Made by a program: the position numbers and the translations under genes. From VXNE01 sp965208745 (GTDB lineage Bacteria > Pseudomonadota > Gammaproteobacteria > Pseudomonadales > Azotimanducaceae): a stretch of DNA of 64,000 nucleotides. Every line of letters starts with the position of its first letter. Position 1 is the stretch's first letter. Positions 36,075 to 44,326 of this stretch are shown one piece after another. The notes under the pieces were generated by a model, which made no database searches, was not told the DNA's origin, and was given only the letters and a program-made list of their open reading frames with translations. Where the stretch lies: the NCBI GenBank assembly GCA_965208745.1, contig CBDBPN010000004.1, forward strand, positions 434,001 to 498,000, given 5' to 3'.

Positions 36075-38742
36075 CGGAACCGCGCTGACAGCAGGAGCGC
36101 GCTTCCATCGCTGCGCTCTTCAAGTCAACCCACAGAGCTACAGTGGCGACTTCCGCGGCCAGCCTTCGGACGGAGACGAGATCAGCCACGCCCAAGCGAT
36201 CATCGCGAAGGCGATCGATCTTGGTATTGACGTCCTGGCGATCACCGACCACAACAGCGTCGCCGGCATCGCCGCCTTTCGCGCCGCCGCAATGGGTCGT
36301 GGCATCGACCTTTTCCCAGGCTTCGAACTCACTGCAAGCGAGGGAGTTCACGTCCTCTGCCTCTACCCGCCGGATACCCAACTTGATCGCCTGGAGCGCT
36401 ATCTCGGGGAATTCGGCATCCGCAACACCAGCCCATCCTCCGACGCGACCAAAGAGGCCTTCACCCAGATACTGCGGACGGTCGACGAGCAAGGAGGCAT
36501 GACGATCGCCGCCCACGTGACCGGACGAGGCGGATTGTTCAAGGAACTGAGTGGGCAGGCCCGAATCCGTGCGTGGCGAGACGAGAACCTGCTCGCCGTG
36601 CAGATTCCAGGCCGTGTCGATGACCTGCCGCAGGATGCGCGGCAGATCATCTGCAACGACAATCCCGACTATCGACGGACCCACACCGTCGCGCCCACCC
36701 AAGCGGTCGCAGCCGTGAACGCCAAAGACATCGTGCAGCCGGAGGATCTCGCCAACCACGCCGCCACGTCCTGGATCAAGATGGACACCGTCAGCATAGA
36801 CGGACTGCGTCAAGCGTTTCTCGACCCCGACTCGCGTATCCGCCTCCACCCAAAAGAAGAGGCGGAGGAGCACATGGAGCTTCTCTCCCTAGCCTGGGAA
36901 GGCGGTTTCCTAGGTGGTGTGCATGTGTCCCTCAACCCCAACCTGAACGTGCTGATCGGCGGGCGCGGTGCGGGCAAGTCCACGATAGTGGAGAGCATCC
37001 GCGCGGTTCTTGGACTGACGCCGATTGGCGAAGAGGCCCGCAGAGCACATGACGGCATTGTCCACCATGTTTTGCGCAACGGCACCAAGATCGCCCTTAG
37101 GGTTCGCGTCCGTCGTCCGGGAGTTCACGAATACCTGATCGAGAGGACCATTCCCAATCCGCCCCTCGTGCGAGAGGTAACGGGCGAGGTACTTCACCTG
37201 GGCCCGGAGGATGTGCTCCCTCGCATCGAGGTCTACGGTCAGCATGAAATCTCGGAGCTGGCGAATAGCCCGGAAAAACGCACCCGACTGCTCGACCGCT
37301 TCGTTGAACTCGACGAGTCCCTCTCCGGCCGTAAGGAGTCGCTACGGCGGGAGCTCGCGAAGAACCGTCGCACCCTCGCGGAGGCGCGTGCGTCAATACA
37401 GTCGGCCGAAGAGCGTCTGGCTGCCCTGCCCGGGATGCAGGAGACGCTCGCGCGATTTCGGGAGGTGGGCTTGGAGGAGCGGCTGCGGGACCAGAGCTTG
37501 CTGGTGCGCGAGGAGCGGGTGCTGGCGTCGATTCCCGAACGTCTGTCGCCCTTCCGAGACGCTCTGGAGACCTTGCGTCGCGAGTTGCCCATCGACCTTG
37601 CGTTTCTTTCGGAACGCGCCTTGTCCGACCTGCCGGGCGGAAAGACCCTTGCCAACGCTCGTCAGGTACTGACCGAGCTGGGCGATGAGATTGGGCGCCT
37701 CGGAAACGACTTGAGTGCCGCACTCGAACGGGCGGAGCACGGCATCGACCAAGTTCGGAGCAGGTGGGACGTGCGGCGCCAGGAGAGCCAAGTCGAGTAC
37801 GAGGGCATCCTTCGCGAACTGCAGAAGTCTCGCGTGGATGGGGAGGAGTTCATCCAGCTTCGTCGACGCATAGAGGAGCTTCGCCCCATCCAGGAGCGCC
37901 TATCGGCACTGCGGCGGCTGGAAAAGGAACTGGGCACCAGGCGCCACACGTTGCTCGCGGAGTGGGAAGAGATCAAGGCGACCCAATTCAGGTCTCTGGC
38001 CAACGCGGTGGGCAAGGTCAACGGCGAGCTTCGCAACCGGGTGCAGGTCGAAGTCGCCGCCGCCAACGACCGGGAACCGCTCTTCAGGCTGCTACGGGAA
38101 AAGGTGGGGGGCCGCCTGTCCGAGACGATGGAGAGCTTGCAGAAGTCTCCCGATCTATCGCTTACGCGTTTCGTCGAAGCGTGCAGATCCGGGGCGCGCG
38201 AACTCAGCGGCACTTACGGCTTGGCACTCCGTCAGGCAGAGCGGCTTGCCGCCGCCGACTCCGACGTGCTGATGCAAATCGAGGAACTGGACCTCGCGCC
38301 CACCACCTCGATCCAGCTTAACACCGCACCCGCCGGCGAACCGCCTGCTTGGCACCCCTTGGAGGACCTGTCCACCGGGCAGAAAGCAACCGCAGTACTC
38401 CTCCTGCTGTTGCTGGAGTCGGGGGCCCCGCTGATCGTGGATCAGCCTGAGGACGACCTCGACAACCGTTTCATTACCGACGGGGTGATCCCGCGGATGC
38501 GGGAGGAGAAACAGCGGCGACAATTCGTCTTTTCGACACACAACGCCAACATCCCGGTTCTCGGCGACGCCGAACTGATCCTCGGGCTCTCTGCGGCTGG
38601 CGATGCGGCAAATGGTCAGGCCAGGGTCAGACCGGGTCACGCTGGCTCCATAGATGCGCCCGGCGTGCGTGAGATCGTTGAAGAGATCCTTGAGGGCGGC
38701 CGAGAGGCATTCGAGACGCGTCGCCGGAAGTACGGGTTCTAA
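36067..38742 (+). CDS. PHP-domain SMC-like ATPase (TrlF family)
   Basis: An 891-residue protein beginning inside the DUF499 gene (ATGTCTGA overlap), so translation is coupled. The N-terminal PHP phosphoesterase-like domain has ITDHNSVAGI (~59-68) and AAHVTGRGGL. An SMC/RecN-type ATPase follows: Walker A LIGGRGAGKST (~297-307), a long coiled coil (~420-700, rich in RRELAKN/LRRLEKEL), signature LSTGQKATAV (~767) and Walker B PLIVDQPEDDLDN (~787), then a QFVFSTHNANIPVLGDAEL switch region. PHP-SMC proteins are recurrent in defence islands and likely bind and cleave nucleic acid upon ATP hydrolysis. Function here is inferred. Confidence 0.88.
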   Translation: MSDGTALTAGARFHRCALQVNPQSYSGDFRGQPSDGDEISHAQAIIAKAIDLGIDVLAITDHNSVAGIAAFRAAAMGRGIDLFPGFELTASEGVHVLCLYPPDTQLDRLERYLGEFGIRNTSPSSDATKEAFTQILRTVDEQGGMTIAAHVTGRGGLFKELSGQARIRAWRDENLLAVQIPGRVDDLPQDARQIICNDNPDYRRTHTVAPTQAVAAVNAKDIVQPEDLANHAATSWIKMDTVSIDGLRQAFLDPDSRIRLHPKEEAEEHMELLSLAWEGGFLGGVHVSLNPNLNVLIGGRGAGKSTIVESIRAVLGLTPIGEEARRAHDGIVHHVLRNGTKIALRVRVRRPGVHEYLIERTIPNPPLVREVTGEVLHLGPEDVLPRIEVYGQHEISELANSPEKRTRLLDRFVELDESLSGRKESLRRELAKNRRTLAEARASIQSAEERLAALPGMQETLARFREVGLEERLRDQSLLVREERVLASIPERLSPFRDALETLRRELPIDLAFLSERALSDLPGGKTLANARQVLTELGDEIGRLGNDLSAALERAEHGIDQVRSRWDVRRQESQVEYEGILRELQKSRVDGEEFIQLRRRIEELRPIQERLSALRRLEKELGTRRHTLLAEWEEIKATQFRSLANAVGKVNGELRNRVQVEVAAANDREPLFRLLREKVGGRLSETMESLQKSPDLSLTRFVEACRSGARELSGTYGLALRQAERLAAADSDVLMQIEELDLAPTTSIQLNTAPAGEPPAWHPLEDLSTGQKATAVLLLLLLESGAPLIVDQPEDDLDNRFITDGVIPRMREEKQRRQFVFSTHNANIPVLGDAELILGLSAAGDAANGQARVRPGHAGSIDAPGVREIVEEILEGGREAFETRRRKYGF

Positions 38743-38747
38743 GTCTG

Positions 38748-39983
38748 ATGCTAAGGGCCGAGCTGCTCGAACTGATCGCCGGCAATGAGAACTCGCAGGT
38801 CGAGTTCAAGCGGGATGACTGCCGTCCAGACCAAATCGCGCGGGAGATGTCCGCGCTGATGAACTTCAGGGGCGGCGTGATCCTCCTCGGCGTCGAAGAC
38901 GACGGTGTGGTATCCGGGTTGACCAGAAGCGCGAGGGAAGCCGAAGCGTGGGTGATGAATATCGCTCGTACTAACCTTCAGCCAGCCGAGACGCCGGCCT
39001 GGAGCACCACAACCTTGCCAGGTGACAAGGTGGTGGGCGTGGTGGAGCTAGCCGCCGGCAGCCCCGGCAAACCCTACAAGGCCAAACGAGGCAATGCGTG
39101 GGTCACGTTTACTCGTGCCGGCAGCCAGTCGCGTGAGGCGACACGGGAAGAGGAAGCAAGGTTGTACCAAGCCGCTGGGTTGGTCCACTACGAAATGCGC
39201 ACCATCCCCGACTTGAGTATCGAGAGCCTCGACCTTGATCGTACCACAAGCTACTTCCGCAACATCTTGAGGCGGAGCATACCTGGACCCAATGACGCCG
39301 ACGACTGGCGTCGTCGCCTGCTCAATTCGGATCTGTTGGTGGAGACCCGATCCGGAGATCGCCTGACCGCAGCAGGATTGCTGTTGTTCGGTGAGCACCC
39401 CAACCGTCGACTCCGTCAGGCAGGCGTGACGGCATGGGCCTTTCCTGGCACGGAAAAGGACTACAACACCATGGATGAAGAGGTGATACAGGGACCCCTG
39501 ACCCCACTGGTAAATCAGCGGCGCACCGTCGTGGACGGAGGCGTGCTAGACCGCTCCGTGGACTTTGCGAAGCGGAACATGGGGAGCATCGCCTGGCTTG
39601 ACGGGGCCCGTCGCCGCCGCAAGCGGTCCTTCCCTCTTGAAGCGGTTCGAGAGGCGCTGGTGAACGCGGTGGTGCATCGTGACTACGGACGCGAAGGCAC
39701 AGACATCGAACTTTCCCTTTACAGTGATCGGCTCGAGGTCATTTCCCCCGGTGGGCTACCGAATGGTGTGACTGTAGAGAAGGTGAAGGAAGGCGTCGTT
39801 CGGGTCGCTCGCAACGGACTACTCAAGGAGATTCTGCGCGACTACCGCTACGTGGAGAGTCAAGGGATGGGCGTTCGCAGGCGAATCATCGAGTCGATGC
39901 GCAGCCACAACGGCACCGAACCCGACCTTGAAGAGCATGCCGACCGCTTCGTCGTGCGCCTGTGGAAGCAACGCCCCACGTGA
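38748..39983 (+). CDS. AlbA_2 (Schlafen-like) domain protein with RecG-type C-terminal ATPase fold
   Basis: A 411-residue protein, ATG 38748, five bases after the TrlF stop. The N-terminal AlbA_2 domain is seen in NSQVEFKRDDC (14-24) and LMNFRGGVILLGVEDDGVV. The C-terminal HATPase_c_4-like region has REALVNAVVHRDYGREGTDI and LEVISPGGLPNG (~300-340). This architecture is annotated as 'ATP-dependent DNA helicase RecG-like' or transcriptional regulator, and such genes are abundant in defence islands. No helicase motifs are present. Tight spacing implies one operon with the DUF499 and TrlF genes. Confidence 0.88.
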   Translation: MLRAELLELIAGNENSQVEFKRDDCRPDQIAREMSALMNFRGGVILLGVEDDGVVSGLTRSAREAEAWVMNIARTNLQPAETPAWSTTTLPGDKVVGVVELAAGSPGKPYKAKRGNAWVTFTRAGSQSREATREEEARLYQAAGLVHYEMRTIPDLSIESLDLDRTTSYFRNILRRSIPGPNDADDWRRRLLNSDLLVETRSGDRLTAAGLLLFGEHPNRRLRQAGVTAWAFPGTEKDYNTMDEEVIQGPLTPLVNQRRTVVDGGVLDRSVDFAKRNMGSIAWLDGARRRRKRSFPLEAVREALVNAVVHRDYGREGTDIELSLYSDRLEVISPGGLPNGVTVEKVKEGVVRVARNGLLKEILRDYRYVESQGMGVRRRIIESMRSHNGTEPDLEEHADRFVVRLWKQRPT

Positions 39984-40038
39984 ACCCGCTGAGATGCTCC
40001 GTCGCCACTCGTCCCGCCGCCAACCACTTGCCTCCGGT

Positions 40039-41235
40039 TTTCTGAACGCGCGTCTCACATCCTTCCTCGGGAGCGCAAACGAATCGAGAGCGGCGTTCGA
40101 ACTCAACTACGAGCTGATTTGGGAGCACGACGGCCGGAGACCGTGGCTTGGGTCCAAGAGGAGTTCGACGCGTTGTGGAACTCACCTTTCGCCGTGGCAT
40201 TGGCCGACTTATCTCGCCCGGGTCGAGGTGCGCCTCCACGGCGAGTCGAGCGAGGACGCGATCACCTTGCCGCCCTACCTGCGTGATGCGTACAACCAAG
40301 CCGAATCGTTCTGTGCGTTGCTCGCCGCGCGCGCCAACGTCGGGTCTTTCCGCACCATGCTGCTGCGCCGAATCGGCAGTACGATCGAAGCGGGGCGACT
40401 CACCGTTGCACGCATCCTTGAGGGCTGGCCGGACGCGGACGAAGCCGAGGACGATGACGAGGTCGGGCCGGGGCTCCGGACGCTGACAGACACGGAGCGC
40501 CGACTGCTCACCGAGCTCGGCGATGCACTGGCAGCGAACAGCAATCAGGACCCGAAGTGCGCGGTCGTGTCGCGCCTACTCCTCGACGACGGCTGGCTGG
40601 AGCGCGGCTGTATCGTCTTCAGCCAGTATTACGACTCGATCTGGTGGCTGGCCACTCAACTCGCCGACGACATGCCCGACGAAGATATCGGCATCTACGC
40701 GAGCGCCGATCGTTCCGGCGTGATGCGCGGCGGAACCTTCGAGCGACGCGACCGAGATGCGCTGAAGGACGCGGTGCAGCGCGGCGGTCTGCGATTGGTG
40801 CTCGGCACCGACGCCGCATCCGAGGGACTGAATCTGCAACGGCTAGGAACGCTCATCAATCTGGATCTGCCCTGGAATCCTGCCCGCCTGGAGCAACGCA
40901 AGGGCCGCATCCAACGTATCGGGCAGGTTCGGCCTCAAGTCGATGTCTACAACATGCGTTACGCGGAGTCGGTCGAGGATCGCGTGCATGAACTTCTGTC
41001 AAGCCGGCTGGAGGACATCTCCCGGCTCTTCGGACAGTTGCCGGACACGCTCGAGGACATTTGGGTCCACGTCGCCCTCGGGCAGATCGACGAAGCGAGG
41101 AAGACGATTGACGCCGTGCCGATGGAACACCCCTTCGAGCTACGTTACAGGGACGTAAGCCATGTCGACTGGGAGTCTTGCGCACGAGTGCTGTGCGACG
41201 AGACAAGAGCGGCCCGGATGAGGGAAGGCTGGTAG
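40039..41235 (+). pseudogene. PLD/SNF2-type anti-phage helicase, decayed by internal deletion
   Basis: The region starts with the end of a phospholipase-D domain: FLNARLTSFLGSANESRAA, then FELNYELIWEHD. It shifts frame at about 40131-40134 and continues PETVAWVQEEFDALWNSPF, then AVALAD. Around 40212 it jumps to the helicase part after motif III (RVEVRLHGESSEDAITLPPY). From there it is open to 41235 with intact C-terminal helicase motifs: CIVFSQYYDSIW, LVLGTDAASEGLNLQ and RLEQRKGRIQRIGQ. The N-terminal PLD motif and the whole SNF2/DEAD ATP-binding half are missing, so it cannot be an active helicase. It is the expected partner of DUF499 ATPases. Confidence 0.75.
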
Positions 41236-41270
41236 TGGACGAACCGGGAATGCCCACGCTGGCAGCGACG

Positions 41271-41456
41271 ATGCAAGACAGAGACGAGCACATGAAGAAA
41301 GCATCTTCCAAGACCCTCACCGATCGCCAGATGGCCGAGATCGAGGCGCTGGCCAACCTCCCGGACAACCGGATCGACACCAGCGACATACCAGAGATTC
41401 TGGACTGGTCCGACGCCAGGCGCGGCCTGCTCCACCGGCCACCGACGCGAGCCTGA
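41271..41456 (+). CDS. BrnA-like antitoxin, orphan
   Basis: A small protein of 61 residues from ATG 41271; ATG 41292 or 41250 are also possible. The core LTDRQMAEIEALANLPDNRI and DTSDIPEILDWSDARRG matches the conserved N-terminal part of BrnA-type antitoxins (D-x-x-IDTSDIPE). No BrnT toxin frame lies next to it; the upstream sequence is the decayed helicase. It is probably a left-over antitoxin. Confidence 0.6.
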   Translation: MQDRDEHMKKASSKTLTDRQMAEIEALANLPDNRIDTSDIPEILDWSDARRGLLHRPPTRA

Positions 41457-41458
41457 GC

Positions 41459-42151
41459 GTGTCCGTCAGCGAGACTCCCACAGGATTCATCCCCCTTGTC
41501 TTCGACGAGCGCACCCCCGAGGAGATGAGCGCTCGCGCAACGCGTTTCCGCGACCTCATGCGCCGCCGTCGCACGGTTCGGGATTTCTCCGACCGACCGG
41601 TTCCGGCCGACGTAATCGAACACGCCCTGCTCACCGCCGGCAGCGCGCCAAGCGGCGCCCATCGCCAGCCGTGGCATTTCGTGGTGGTCACGGACCCCGC
41701 GAAGAAGGCCGAGATCCGGGAGGCGGTCGAGCGGGAGGAGCGGGAGTTCTACGATCGGCGCGCCTCGAAGGAGTGGCTCGAGGCGCTCGCGCCGCTGGGT
41801 ACGGACGCGAACAAGCCGTTCCTGACCACGGCACCGGTGCTGATCGCGGTGTTCCTCAAGCGCTTCACGCTCGTCGACAGCGAGGAGGGCGCTGAGCCGA
41901 CGCGGCTCAAGAACTACTACACGACGGAGTCCGTGGGTATCGCCACCGGACTCCTGATCGCGGCCCTGCACAACGCCGGACTTGCGACCCTCACGCACAC
42001 GCCGAGTCCGATGCGTTTCCTGAACACGTTGCTCGACCGGCCGCGGCACGAGCGGTCGTACCTGCTCCTGGTGGTGGGTTATCCGGCGCCGGACGCGACG
42101 GTACCGGGGCTCGAGCGGTACACCCTCGACGAACTGGCCACGTTCGTCTGA
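41459..42151 (+). CDS. Nitroreductase family protein (iodotyrosine-deiodinase-like)
   Basis: A 230-residue FMN-dependent protein starting at GTG 41459, two bases after the antitoxin stop. FMN-site motifs are RRRRTVRDFSDRPVP and SAPSGAHRQPWHFVVV. ESVGIATGLLIAALHNAGL, THTPSPMRFLNTLLDRP and ERSYLLLVVGYPAPDA resemble bacterial iodotyrosine-deiodinase-type nitroreductases. It would reduce nitro groups or dehalogenate aromatics using NAD(P)H. It is followed closely by a truncated hydrolase frame. Confidence 0.88.
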   Translation: MSVSETPTGFIPLVFDERTPEEMSARATRFRDLMRRRRTVRDFSDRPVPADVIEHALLTAGSAPSGAHRQPWHFVVVTDPAKKAEIREAVEREEREFYDRRASKEWLEALAPLGTDANKPFLTTAPVLIAVFLKRFTLVDSEEGAEPTRLKNYYTTESVGIATGLLIAALHNAGLATLTHTPSPMRFLNTLLDRPRHERSYLLLVVGYPAPDATVPGLERYTLDELATFV

Positions 42152-42176
42152 GAAACAGGCCCGCACGGTCGAGGAC

Positions 42177-42707
42177 ATGGCGGCCATCCTCGACGCGCTG
42201 GATCTGCCTTGCGGCACGATTGGCGGGCACTCCCTCGGTGGATACATGTCGTTGGAGTTCCATCGCGTGTACGAGAAGCGGGTCAGCGGATTGCCGATTG
42301 TCGACACCGGGCCCGGATTCAGGAGCGAGGACAGCCGTCAGGCATGGAATCGGCAGGCGAACGCCTTTGCCGACGCGATCTCTTGCGAGGGCGAACGGGC
42401 GCTGACATCGGGGTTGGCGCAGGCGTCGAGACACAAGAGCCTGGACGGTCTGGTCCGCGCCGGCAGGCACATGCTGACGCAACACGACGCCAACGTCATC
42501 GAATCGCTGGACTCCATCCGGAAGCCCGCATCGATCATCGTCGGCGCTCACGACAAGCGGTTTCTGAACGGCTCGGACTACATGGCGAGGGAGATCCCCG
42601 GTGCCCGGAAGGTCGTGATTCCGGACGCCGGCCATGCCGCGAACGTCGATCGGCCCGTCGAGTTCAATCGGGTGGTCTCAGCGTTCCTGTCCGAACACGG
42701 CCTGTAG
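42177..42707 (+). CDS. Alpha/beta hydrolase, N-terminally truncated
   Basis: 176 residues from ATG 42177. The nucleophile elbow GGHSLGGYMSLEFH is at residues ~17-30, the acid Asp in IIVGAHDKRF and the catalytic His in VVIPDAGHAANVDRP. So the triad is present, but the first ~80 residues of the fold, with strands beta1-beta4 and the oxyanion-hole HGxxxS segment, are absent. In-frame similarity (ARTVEDM) extends back only to about 42160, directly after the nitroreductase stop. The hydrolase therefore lost its front end in a deletion at that junction and is probably inactive. Confidence 0.65.
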   Translation: MAAILDALDLPCGTIGGHSLGGYMSLEFHRVYEKRVSGLPIVDTGPGFRSEDSRQAWNRQANAFADAISCEGERALTSGLAQASRHKSLDGLVRAGRHMLTQHDANVIESLDSIRKPASIIVGAHDKRFLNGSDYMAREIPGARKVVIPDAGHAANVDRPVEFNRVVSAFLSEHGL

Positions 42708-44228
42708 TCATTCGCTCGGCGCAAGCTGCCCCGGAGGCGTCCCCGGCGCCGGAGTCGGCCGCGTCACCGAGATCATCGCCCGGTCCGCGGCCGGGTCGTA
42801 GTCCGGGTTGTGGGTCGGCAGGGTCGTGCCGACGGCCGCGAGGTACGCCTTCAGTTCCTCGTGCAGGGACGCGGCGACTTCGGGCCGGAAGGCCGACAGG
42901 TCCGTGGTCTCGGAGAGGTCGAGGTCCAGGTCGTAGAGATACGTGCGTCCCGAGTCGAGCTCCCAGATCAGCTTGTGGCTGCCGCGCCGGATGGCCGTCT
43001 GCGGAGCGACCTGCTTCATGTTGCGGTACGCGCCGTAGTACCACACGAGAGGCTCGGTGCCCCGCTCGACTGCGCCTTCCCCGCCGTTCGTCAGCACGCC
43101 GTGCAGGCTGCCGCCATCCTGGTTCTCCGGTAGCGGCCCCGAGGCGCCCACCCAGTCCGCGATGGTGGCGAAGAAATCGTAGCCGATGGCCGGGACGTCG
43201 CTGCGGGTACCCCCGTCGATGCCCGGTCCGCGGATGAACAGCGGCACGCGGATGCCGCCTTCCCAGACATGCGTCTTGCCCCACGCGAGCGGTACGTTGC
43301 TCGTCACCGGCAGGTCCGACTCGCCGCCGTTGTCCGACGTGTAGATCACGTACGTCGAGTCCGCGAGCCCGTGCTCGTCGAGGGCGTCGAGGATGCGGCC
43401 GACCCCCGCGTCGAGGTCCGCCGTCATGCCCGCGTACACGGTGTTCGTGTGGACGAGGTTGACGAAACGGCCGAACGGGCCGCCGGTCGGCGGCTCGGGC
43501 ACGATGAGGCCGTTGAAGTCCTGGACGGTCTCCGCCTTGGCCAGGACAGGCGTGTGCACGGCGTAGTAGGAAGCCTGCACGAAGAACGGCTTGCCGGCCG
43601 CCGCCTGCTCGGCGATGAAGCGCACGGTCTCGTCCGTCACTTCGTCGGTGCGCTTGGGATCGGGCAGGCCCTGGTCCCCCGGCGCGTTGGTCGTGATGCC
43701 GTTGTGCGCGTCGTAGCCGTGCAGTCCCGGGTCCTCCCCGCCCATGTGCCACTTGCCGAAATGGCCGGTCGCGTAGTTCGGGTCGTGCGCCTTCAGGAAC
43801 TCCGCGATCGTGACCTCCTCCTCGGCGAGGTCGCTGATGGGCAGCGGGACGTTCATGGGCTTGTTGACGTACATGGCGTCGTAGAAGAACTGGATGCCCG
43901 CGCGTCCTTCTTCGTCCGGCACGACGTCGATGATGTCCGTCGCGCCGAGGCGGGCGGCGGTCTTGCCGGTCTGAATGCTCATGCGGGTCGGCGAGCAGTT
44001 GGGGGCGGGCGAGTAGGCGTTCGAGAACGTCATGCCCTCCGCCGCCAAGCGCTCGAGGCTCGGCGTCCGGTAGAGGTCGCTCACCGAGTTCCGTACCCGG
44101 GCGTCCATCTGCACGGACGTGCCGGTCCACCCCTGGTCGTCCGACAGGATCAGGACGATGTTCTGGGCGGCCCCGGGGAGTGCCCCGCCGACAAGGAACG
44201 CGGCAGCAAAGAGTGAGCGCAGTCTCAT
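42708..44228 (-). CDS. Sulfatase (arylsulfatase type), secreted
   Basis: A 506-residue enzyme starting at ATG 44228. It has a signal peptide (LRSLFAAAFLVGGALPGAAQ) and the N-terminal metal-site motif NIVLILSDDQGW. The formylglycine signature is C78-S-P-T-R (NCSPTRMSIQTGK). GHFGKWHMGG and SDNGGESDLP carry further metal and sulfate ligands. The enzyme hydrolyses sulfate esters in the periplasm after Cys78 is converted to formylglycine; no maturase gene is in this window. Its stop codon directly abuts the stop of the opposing hydrolase. It lies downstream of a TonB receptor, a frequent pairing for sulfated glycans or sterols. Confidence 0.93.
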   Translation of the reverse strand: MRLRSLFAAAFLVGGALPGAAQNIVLILSDDQGWTGTSVQMDARVRNSVSDLYRTPSLERLAAEGMTFSNAYSPAPNCSPTRMSIQTGKTAARLGATDIIDVVPDEEGRAGIQFFYDAMYVNKPMNVPLPISDLAEEEVTIAEFLKAHDPNYATGHFGKWHMGGEDPGLHGYDAHNGITTNAPGDQGLPDPKRTDEVTDETVRFIAEQAAAGKPFFVQASYYAVHTPVLAKAETVQDFNGLIVPEPPTGGPFGRFVNLVHTNTVYAGMTADLDAGVGRILDALDEHGLADSTYVIYTSDNGGESDLPVTSNVPLAWGKTHVWEGGIRVPLFIRGPGIDGGTRSDVPAIGYDFFATIADWVGASGPLPENQDGGSLHGVLTNGGEGAVERGTEPLVWYYGAYRNMKQVAPQTAIRRGSHKLIWELDSGRTYLYDLDLDLSETTDLSAFRPEVAASLHEELKAYLAAVGTTLPTHNPDYDPAADRAMISVTRPTPAPGTPPGQLAPSE

Positions 44229-44266
44229 GGGCAAGGCCTCGGCAAGCGTGAAACCCCGCATTCAAC

Positions 44267-44307
44267 CGACCTTCCCCCGCGTCCGCAAGGGGCGCGGGGG
44301 AAGGTCG
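44267..44307 (-). terminator. 15-bp stem hairpin between receptor and sulfatase
   Basis: CGACCTTCCCCCGCG (44267-44281) pairs perfectly with 44293-44307 across an 11-base loop. It lies after the TonB receptor stop and before the sulfatase start, both on the minus strand. It is a likely terminator or processing site, without a T tract. Confidence 0.55.
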
Positions 44308-44326
44308 AAGGCCGTGGCGCCGGGCG

